Assembly: GCA_014649355.1 (NCBI GenBank)
Contig: BMSW01000014.1
Location: 124,001 to 188,000 of the forward strand
From: Streptomyces althioticus
Lineage (GTDB): Bacteria; Actinomycetota; Actinomycetes; Streptomycetales; Streptomycetaceae
DNA length: 64,000 nt
Direction: 5' to 3'
Below are positions 58,486 through 64,000 of the stretch, in pieces. Position numbers and translations under genes: made by a program. Every line of letters begins with the position of its first letter. The stretch's first letter is position 1. The notes under the pieces were generated by a model. That model was not told the DNA's origin, ran no database searches, and saw nothing but the letters and a program-made list of their open reading frames with translations.

Positions 58486-59850
58486 CTACGCGGACGTACC
58501 GGAGAGCGCGGGTTCGGGGCGCGGGGCCTCGTCCGCGTCGGGGCGGCGCTGGGCCATGTGGAGGGCGATGATGCTGACGCCGGCGACCAGCATCGGCAGG
58601 GAGAAGACGGTGAAGGCCGCGCCCATGCCCCAGCCGGCGTCGAAGGCCGCGCCGCCGATGACCGGGGCGGCGATGCCGCCGAACCGGCCGACGCCGATCA
58701 CCACACCGAAGCCGGTGGAGCGGGCCAGCGTCGGGTAGAGCGTCGGCACGATCGCGTAGAAGGCCGCGGTGCCCGAGCAGACGAAGAAGGAGGCGGCGAA
58801 CAGGGTCCACCAGGCGGTGGGCATCTGGGAGCCGACGATGCCGAACAGCGACAGGGTGAAGGTGGCCAGGAGCAGGAAGACGGGGGCGAGGACGCGGACG
58901 CCGATCCTGCCGCCCAGGTAGCCGAAGAGGACGTTGCCGAGGATGCCGCCGATGCTGAAGGCGGTGACGAGCTGCGGGGCCAGCGCGGGGTTGTCGTTGG
59001 CCGAGGCGACGCTGCTGGGGGCCCAGTTGGTCATGAAGTAGAAGCTGAGCATGTAGGCGACGTAGCCGACGATCATCAGCAGGGTGTAGAGGCCGGTCCG
59101 GCCGGTGAAGACGGTGCGCAGCGAGCCCTTCGCCTTGACCCCCGTGTTCTCCGGCTCCGGGAGCGCCGTGAGCGCGGGCCGGCGCATCTTCGCCAGCAGC
59201 GCGTTGAGCCGCTCCAGGGCGTCGGGGCGGCGGCCCTCGGAGAGCCAGGCCAGCGACTCGGGCAGCAGCGCGTACGTGGCGACGGCGGCGACCGCGCTGA
59301 GGACGAACCCGATCCACCAGCCGAACTGCCAGCCCCGCGCGTCCAGCATCGGGCCGACGATCATCGAGCCGAGCAGTCCGCCGATGTTGATGGCCGCGGC
59401 GTAGACGGCCATGACCAGGGCGTACACCCGCTTGCCCGTGTACTCGGCGAGGATGACCCCGACCACGGCGACCAGACAGCCGACCCCGACGCCGGTGACG
59501 ACACGGCTCAGGACGAGGGGCCAGGTCCCCGTCTCCGGGGTGGCGAACGGGCCGATGAACATGCCGGCCGCGATCGTCGAGGTGGCGATGACGCCCATCT
59601 TGCGCCGGCCGATGCGGTCGGCGAGCGGGGCGACGATGATCGAGCCCACGAGCATGCCGATCAGGGCGCCGGACATGACCAGTCCGAGCTCCGCCTTCGA
59701 GACGCCGAAGCCCCTCTCGATGTAGGGCGCGGCGAACGAGGTGAGGGAGACGTCGTAACCGTCGAGCACGACCAGGGCGATCGCGATGACGACGGCGCGT
59801 TTCTGCAGCCCGCTCATTCTCTCCTGCGGGATGTGCTCGGTGATCCTCAT
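58486..59850 (-). CDS. Aromatic acid:H+ symporter (AAHS-family MFS)
   Basis: The 454-residue transporter has twelve helices, the AAHS helix-1 motif VVLDGYDVSLTSFAAPY with the essential Asp, and the MFS loop PLADRIGRRKMG between helices 2 and 3. It is the first gene of the meta-cleavage operon and should import the hydroxyphenylpropionate or hydroxycinnamate substrate. ATG 59850 lies after AGGGGAA; longer frames would run into the operator. Confidence 0.9.
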   Translation of the reverse strand: MRITEHIPQERMSGLQKRAVVIAIALVVLDGYDVSLTSFAAPYIERGFGVSKAELGLVMSGALIGMLVGSIIVAPLADRIGRRKMGVIATSTIAAGMFIGPFATPETGTWPLVLSRVVTGVGVGCLVAVVGVILAEYTGKRVYALVMAVYAAAINIGGLLGSMIVGPMLDARGWQFGWWIGFVLSAVAAVATYALLPESLAWLSEGRRPDALERLNALLAKMRRPALTALPEPENTGVKAKGSLRTVFTGRTGLYTLLMIVGYVAYMLSFYFMTNWAPSSVASANDNPALAPQLVTAFSIGGILGNVLFGYLGGRIGVRVLAPVFLLLATFTLSLFGIVGSQMPTAWWTLFAASFFVCSGTAAFYAIVPTLYPTLARSTGFGVVIGVGRFGGIAAPVIGGAAFDAGWGMGAAFTVFSLPMLVAGVSIIALHMAQRRPDADEAPRPEPALSGTSA

Positions 59851-59947
59851 GCAAGTTCCCCTGTTCCGGGACAGAGCGGACCTGCGCCAGGGCGGCGGCC
59901 CGCAAAGGAGGAGGCGGAACGCTGACCAGCCGCGTTCCATCGACGAA

Positions 59948-59969
59948 AACTAGAAGTTACGTTCTAGAA
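59948..59969. promoter_or_regulatory. Double TTCTAGAA operator of the meta-cleavage operon
   Basis: AACTAGAAG and TTCTAGAA, separated by about 5 bases, lie about 100 bases upstream of the transporter start. TAACTT on the minus strand between them fits a -10 element. The sites match those at 51305 and 52846 and probably bind the TetR protein encoded at 52122. Confidence 0.65.
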
Positions 59970-59988
59970 TCGTCATTACAGTGACGAT
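59969..59988. repeat. Inverted repeat next to the operator
   Basis: ATCGTCA and TGACGAT are perfect 7-base arms around TTACAG, directly abutting the TTCTAGAA site. It could be a site for a second regulator or overlap the -35 region of the operon. Confidence 0.45.
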
Positions 59989-60058
59989 GGGTTGGGGGTG
60001 GTGTCAAGGGGTGGCGAATGATCGATCAAACGGGCTGAATGTGGAGTGCGGGGAAGGT

Positions 60059-60109
60059 GCCGACACGCGTGTCGGCAACGTCCGATAGGATGCCGACGCT
60101 CGTGTCGTC
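60059..60109. promoter_or_regulatory. Tandem palindromic operator for the ABC/TetR operon
   Basis: GCCGACACGCGTGTCGGC at 60059-60076 is a perfect 18-base palindrome. GCCGACGCTCGTGTCGTC at 60092-60109 repeats it with three differences, 33 bases away (about three helical turns). TAGGAT at 60085-60090, between them, fits a -10 box, so occupancy would block transcription of the operon. The encoded TetR at 62076 is the likely ligand-responsive repressor. Confidence 0.7.
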
Positions 60110-60173
60110 AAGTGCGAGTAAAGGGCGTGCGTGCCCGGCGCCGCGCCCCCCACCCCCGTCGCCCGGAGTTCCC

Positions 60174-61301
60174 GTGTTCCTTGCCCTACGCGACCTGCGC
60201 TTCGCCCGCGGCCGCTTCGCCCTGATGGGCGCCGTCGTCGCCCTCATCGCCGTTCTCGGCGTCCTCCTCTCCGGACTCGCCTCCGGCCTGGCGGACGCCG
60301 GCATCTCCGGCCTGCGCGCGCTGCCCGTGACCCACATGGCCTTCGACGAGAAGGCGACCAGCGAGCAGTTCTCCCGCTCCACCGTCGAGCAGGAGGACTG
60401 GGAGGCCTGGGCCGGGGCTCCCGGCGTGGAGCGGGCCGAGCCGTTCGGCAACACCCTGGTCAACGCCCAGGTGACCCAGGGCGAGGAGAAGGGCGAGCAG
60501 GTCAACCTCGCCGTCTTCGGCATGGCACCCGACTCGCCCCTGGCCCCCAGCCCTGCCGAGGGCAAGGGGCTGAAGGACGGCGGTGGCGGCATCGTCATCA
60601 GCCAGGAGATCGCCGACCTCGGCGTGCGCGTCGGGGACGTCCTGACCGCCGACAAGAGCGAGGTGCGGCTCACGGTGACCGGCCTCGTCGACGACACCGT
60701 CTCCTACGGCCACATCGGCGTCGCCTACGCCGACCTCGACACCTGGCGCCACCTGCACTACGGCCTGCCCGGCGAGCTGCCCGAGGCCGCCCAGCGCCAG
60801 GCCACGGCCGTCGCCCTCACCCTGGAGGACGGCGCCGACGTCACCGCCGTCGAAAAGGCCACCGGCACCCGCGCCGACGACAAGGAGACCACCTACGGCG
60901 CGTCCCCCGGCTACACCGCCGAGTCGAGCACCATGGCGCTCATCAAGGGCTTCCTGTACGCCATCTCCGCCCTCGTCGTCGGCGCCTTCTTCACCGTGTG
61001 GACCGTGCAGCGCAAGCCGGAGATCGCCCTGCTGAAGGCGCTGGGCGCCCCCACCCGCTACATCCTGCGCGACGCGCTCGCCCAGGTCGTCGCCGTCCTC
61101 GTCGTCGCCACCGCCGCCGGCACCGCCGTCGGCCTCGCCCTGGGCAGCGCCATGATCGGCAAGGCGCCGTTCTCCCTGTCCCCGCCCGCCATCGCCACCT
61201 CCGCCGGCCTGCTCATCGGCCTGGGCACCGTGGGCGCCGCCGTCGCCGTCCGCCGTATCACCGCCGTCGACCCCCTGACCGCCCTGGGAGCCACCCGATG
61301 A
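60174..61301 (+). CDS. MacB/FtsX-type ABC transporter permease
   Basis: The 375-residue protein has one N-terminal helix near residue 20 (FALMGAVVALIAVLGVLLSG), a periplasmic-type domain of about 200 residues, and three C-terminal helices of the FtsX fold with KPEIALLKALGAPTRYILRDAL. The GTG start lies 6 bases after GGAG. MacB-type systems are mechanotransmitters that drive export or efflux of envelope-embedded substrates. It overlaps the ATPase gene by 4 bases. Confidence 0.87.
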   Translation: MFLALRDLRFARGRFALMGAVVALIAVLGVLLSGLASGLADAGISGLRALPVTHMAFDEKATSEQFSRSTVEQEDWEAWAGAPGVERAEPFGNTLVNAQVTQGEEKGEQVNLAVFGMAPDSPLAPSPAEGKGLKDGGGGIVISQEIADLGVRVGDVLTADKSEVRLTVTGLVDDTVSYGHIGVAYADLDTWRHLHYGLPGELPEAAQRQATAVALTLEDGADVTAVEKATGTRADDKETTYGASPGYTAESSTMALIKGFLYAISALVVGAFFTVWTVQRKPEIALLKALGAPTRYILRDALAQVVAVLVVATAAGTAVGLALGSAMIGKAPFSLSPPAIATSAGLLIGLGTVGAAVAVRRITAVDPLTALGATR

Positions 61302-62014
61302 CCACGCCCTCCACCGATCACCGGACCGCCCCGGACGCCGCCGGCCCCGACGGGCTGCGCCTGCGCGACGTCTGCCTCACCCTCGGCGACGGCGACACCG
61401 CCGTCACCGCGCTCGACCACGTCGACCTGACCGTCGCACCCGGTGAGTTCGTCGCCGTCGTGGGCCCGTCCGGCTCCGGCAAGTCCAGTCTCCTCGCCGT
61501 CGCCGGCGGTCTGCAGCGGCCCACCTCCGGCACGGTGCACATCGCCGGCACGGAGCTGACCGCGCTGTCCGACAAGGAGCGCACGGCCGCCCGCCGACGC
61601 CACATCGGCTTCGTCTTCCAGCAGTCCAACCTGCTCGCCTCCCTCACCGTCCGCGAGCAGCTCCTGCTGCCCCTGCACATCGACGGACGGCTCGACGCCG
61701 CGGCCCGCGCCCGGGCCGACGAGCTGATCGAGGCGGTCGGCCTGGCCCACCGCACCGGGTCGCGCCCCCACCAGCTGTCCGGCGGCGAACGCCAGCGCGC
61801 CGGACTGGCCCGGGCGCTGATGACCTCGCCCGCCGTCCTGCTGGTGGACGAGCCCACCTCCGCCCTGGACCGGGTGCGCTCGGCCGAGGCCGTCCGGCTG
61901 ATCGCCGAGCAGACCCACCGGCACGGCACCGCGACCGTCATGGTCACCCACGACACGGCGATAATGGACGCCGCCGACCGGGTGCACGAGATGGTCGACG
62001 GCCGGCTGTCCTGA
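61298..62014 (+). CDS. MacB/LolD-type ABC transporter ATP-binding protein
   Basis: The 238-residue ATPase has Walker A GPSGSGKSS, Q-loop GFVFQQSNLL, signature LSGGERQRAGLARAL, Walker B VLLVDEPTSALD and the His in VMVTHDTAIMDAA. It is the typical partner of the FtsX-fold permease encoded just upstream. ATG lies inside the permease stop. Confidence 0.92.
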   Translation: MTTPSTDHRTAPDAAGPDGLRLRDVCLTLGDGDTAVTALDHVDLTVAPGEFVAVVGPSGSGKSSLLAVAGGLQRPTSGTVHIAGTELTALSDKERTAARRRHIGFVFQQSNLLASLTVREQLLLPLHIDGRLDAAARARADELIEAVGLAHRTGSRPHQLSGGERQRAGLARALMTSPAVLLVDEPTSALDRVRSAEAVRLIAEQTHRHGTATVMVTHDTAIMDAADRVHEMVDGRLS

Positions 62015-62075
62015 CCGGGGACGGCGGCCGGCGCCTCACCCCCGGCACCGTCCTTCGCCCAGGAGTTCCGCCCGC

Positions 62076-62687
62076 ATGCCGAAGATCAACGCCTCCACCG
62101 TCGCCGAACACCGCGCGCAGCAGCGCGAGGCGCTGATCGGGGCGGCGATCGACCTCCTGGTCGCCGAGGGCGCCGCCGCCGTCACCCCCGCGGCGGTCGG
62201 CGCCCGCGCGGGTCTGGCCCGCTCCAGCGTCTACCAGTACTTCGACTCCTCGGCGGCCCTGCTGGCCACGGTCACCGAGGAGGCGTTCCGGCGCTCCAAC
62301 GAGGCCCTCACCCGCGCGACCGCGGCCGCGCGGGGCCCGGTGGAGCGGGTCGAGGCGTTCTTCCGGGAGAGCCTGCGCCTCGGCGCCGAGGGCGCGCACC
62401 GCCCGGCCGCCGCCCTCATGAACGCGGGTCTTCCGCCCGCCTGCCTGGACCGCCTGATGGAACTGCACCGGGAGCAGGTCGAGCCCTTCCGCGCCGCCGT
62501 CCGCGACCTCGGCGCCCCGGAGCCCGAGCTCACGGCGGACCTGATCGCCGGGATGCTGCACTCGGCTCTCGCGGCCGTCGAGTCCGGCGCCCCGCTCGAG
62601 ACCGTCACGCGCCGCACCCTGGACCTGGTGCGGCGCTGCCTCGTCGCTCAGGACGGCACGCAGGTGACCCCGGAGGGCGGGCGCTGA
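62076..62687 (+). CDS. TetR-family regulator of the ABC operon
   Basis: The 203-residue protein has an N-terminal helix-turn-helix, REALIGAAIDLLVAEGAAAVTPAAVGARAGLARSSVYQYF, and a helical ligand-binding domain. It follows the ATPase by 61 bases on the same strand, with AGGAG upstream of the ATG. It probably represses its own operon at the tandem palindrome near 60059-60109; the inducer may be a substrate of the pump. Confidence 0.88.
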   Translation: MPKINASTVAEHRAQQREALIGAAIDLLVAEGAAAVTPAAVGARAGLARSSVYQYFDSSAALLATVTEEAFRRSNEALTRATAAARGPVERVEAFFRESLRLGAEGAHRPAAALMNAGLPPACLDRLMELHREQVEPFRAAVRDLGAPEPELTADLIAGMLHSALAAVESGAPLETVTRRTLDLVRRCLVAQDGTQVTPEGGR

Positions 62688-62694
62688 GCACAGC

Positions 62695-62733
62695 GGTGCG
62701 GCGGTCCGGGCCTCACGCCCGGACCGCCGCACC
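62695..62733. terminator. Bidirectional terminator (17-bp perfect stem)
   Basis: GGTGCGGCGGTCCGGGC pairs perfectly with GCCCGGACCGCCGCACC around CTCAC, between the convergent TetR and arabinofuranosidase genes. Confidence 0.88.
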
Positions 62734-62772
62734 GGCTCCCCCTCGGAACAGGTCTCCTGTCGTACGGCTCGG

Positions 62773-64000
62773 TCAGCGCCGCAGCGTCAGCAGACCCGGG
62801 CGGTAGGGCAGCAGGCCGTAGTCACCTCCGGAGTTGGGGCTGCGGCCCTGGTACAGCAGCTGCAGGTTGCAGGGGTCGACGGTCATCGTCTGGTCGGCGC
62901 TGGTGCGCAGCAGCTCGCCGTGGCTGATGTCGTTCGTCCAGGTGGCGCCGCTGTTGGCCTTGCCGGCGAAGGGGTTGCTCTCCGTCGCGGCCTGGGGTGT
63001 CCACGTGCCGTCGAGGCTGGTCGCGGTGAACGAGCGGAAGTACCGGCCCTGCGAACCGATCGCCTCGACGATCATCAGGTAGCGGTTCTGGTCCTTCAGC
63101 TTGTAGACCTGTGGCGCCTCGAACAGGTTGTTCGTCGTGTCGCTCATGACGACGGTCGAGTTCGAGCCGAAGCTGCCCGGGAAGTTCCCGATCGGCATGC
63201 TCGCCCGGTAGATCTTGCCGTTGTCGCCGGCGAAGAACAGGTACATGTTCCTGTCGTCACCGATGAGCGCCTGGTCGATCGGGCCCGTGCCGGAGCCGGA
63301 GATGCTCCCGGAGAACAGCACCTGCTCGGACGACCAGCCGTTGGGGTTCGTCGGGTCCGTCGACGTGCGGTACGAGAAGGCGGTCGAGCCCCACTGGTAG
63401 GCCAGCACCCAGATGTTCTTCGGCGCGAAGTAGAAGAGACTGGGCGCGACCGTCGAACTGTTCATCGCGTTCTGGGAGGCGGAGGCCATCTGCGACCAGT
63501 CGTCGAACAGACCGAAGTTCATCGACCCCCACCGCGTCCCGGTGTCGTGCGTGGTCGCGTAGACCAGCTGCTTGCCGTTGTAGGGGGCGACGGTGAAGTC
63601 CTTCAACGACACCCAGCCCGAGCGGGGCTGCGCCAGCGCGCCCGTCGACGACCAGCTGTAGCTCGACGGCAGCTGGCACGCGCCCGGGTTCTCGTCGGAG
63701 CCGCCGGTCTTCACCAGCCGCCACTGCTGGTTGGTGCCGCCCCAGTCGTCGTACTGGACGACGTTGGCGTTGTCGGCGGTGGACGCGCCCTGCACCTCGA
63801 GTGCCTTGCCGCTGTTCCGGTTGATGAGACGGACGTGGCCGTCGGAGCTGTCGGCCAGTCGCCACTGCTGGTTGGCGGCGTTCAGATCGGTCCACTGGAC
63901 GATCGAACCGCCGTTTGCGGTCGACCAGTTGTAGACGTCGAGCACCTTGCCGGAGTGGCGGGACTTGATGCGGTAGTAGCCGTTGCCGGAGTCGACGAAC
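62773..64000 (-). CDS. GH62 alpha-L-arabinofuranosidase with ricin-type lectin domain (5' end outside window)
   Basis: The visible 409 residues start inside a ricin-B-type trefoil with repeated QQWRL units (NAANQQWRLADSS, TNQQWRLVKTG), which bind carbohydrate. After a linker the GH62 five-bladed propeller begins at CQLPSSYSWSSTG. It contains WVSLKDFTVAPYNGKQLVYA with the inverting-base Asp and GSMNFGLFDDW, and ends at YGLLPYRPGLLTLRR. It should be secreted and release arabinose from arabinoxylan. The signal peptide and the first lectin repeat lie beyond the window edge. Confidence 0.92.
   Translation of the reverse strand, partial: FVDSGNGYYRIKSRHSGKVLDVYNWSTANGGSIVQWTDLNAANQQWRLADSSDGHVRLINRNSGKALEVQGASTADNANVVQYDDWGGTNQQWRLVKTGGSDENPGACQLPSSYSWSSTGALAQPRSGWVSLKDFTVAPYNGKQLVYATTHDTGTRWGSMNFGLFDDWSQMASASQNAMNSSTVAPSLFYFAPKNIWVLAYQWGSTAFSYRTSTDPTNPNGWSSEQVLFSGSISGSGTGPIDQALIGDDRNMYLFFAGDNGKIYRASMPIGNFPGSFGSNSTVVMSDTTNNLFEAPQVYKLKDQNRYLMIVEAIGSQGRYFRSFTATSLDGTWTPQAATESNPFAGKANSGATWTNDISHGELLRTSADQTMTVDPCNLQLLYQGRSPNSGGDYGLLPYRPGLLTLRR

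Noticed and set aside
56633..59905. A 1090-residue open frame on the minus strand
   Set aside because: Only its last 294 codons are the alpha/beta-hydrolase; the rest is the shadow of the dioxygenase and transporter genes in another frame.

Overview
The window reads as chromosome of a Streptomyces-like actinomycete. Base composition is very GC-rich with strong third-position G/C bias. Start codons are often GTG, and neighbouring genes are joined by 4-base ATGA or GTGA overlaps. Several families are typical of the genus (DUF6328, DUF6215, PF04672 methyltransferases, XRE regulators of the integrase-associated type). No rRNA, tRNA or CRISPR array is visible.

Layout. (1) 1-5.9 kb: the 3' end of a tightly coupled operon with a WD-repeat protein, a RibA-like GTP cyclohydrolase II and a SUMF1/FGE-domain protein. 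These match ToxC, ToxB and ToxD of toxoflavin biosynthesis. A flavin reductase-like protein and a nitrilase follow, so this looks like part of an azapteridine (toxoflavin/fervenulin type) cluster that continues upstream. (2) 6-7.6 kb: a carboxymuconolactone decarboxylase-family gene divergent from an ECF41 sigma factor, with ECF41-type promoters facing both ways. (3) 7.6-26.5 kb: a sulfur-assimilation region. A cystine/S-alkylcysteine-type ABC importer (two binding proteins, two permeases, one ATPase) is grouped with a GNAT acetyltransferase and three luciferase-like monooxygenases, much like the Bacillus tcyJKLMN-cmo locus. MetX and MetY, and an SsuE/SsuD-like pair, follow. Three tiny Cys-containing leader peptides precede these units. 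(4) 26.5-38.4 kb: a candidate undescribed biosynthetic cluster. It has two paralogous FOXRED2-like flavoproteins, an acyl-CoA/AMP ligase, a MIO-type ammonia-lyase with tyrosine-lyase selectivity residues, a divergent-motif P450, an FMN alpha-hydroxy-acid oxidase and a CPA2 antiporter. Its three transcription units share a promoter architecture with identical spacing. A two-component system follows.

(5) 40.2-51.0 kb: an arsenic-resistance island (arsC, arsR, acr3, arsO, a second arsR with two flavoproteins and an MFS pump, plus an AbiJ-like gene). It splits a PF04672 methyltransferase gene into a 3' part on the left and a 5' part on the right. Integrase and regulator remnants lie at its right end. 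(6) 51.3-59.9 kb: a 3-(3-hydroxyphenyl)propionate-type meta-cleavage operon (MhpA, B, C and D-like genes, an HpaI-type aldolase, an AAHS transporter) with a TetR regulator and a divergent SDR. TTCTAGAA operators tie the three units together. (7) 60-62.7 kb: a MacB/FtsX-type ABC system with its own TetR and a palindromic operator pair. (8) 62.7-64 kb: the 3' part of a secreted GH62 arabinofuranosidase with a ricin-type lectin domain.

Function names come from recognisable motifs and gene context only. No database search was run.
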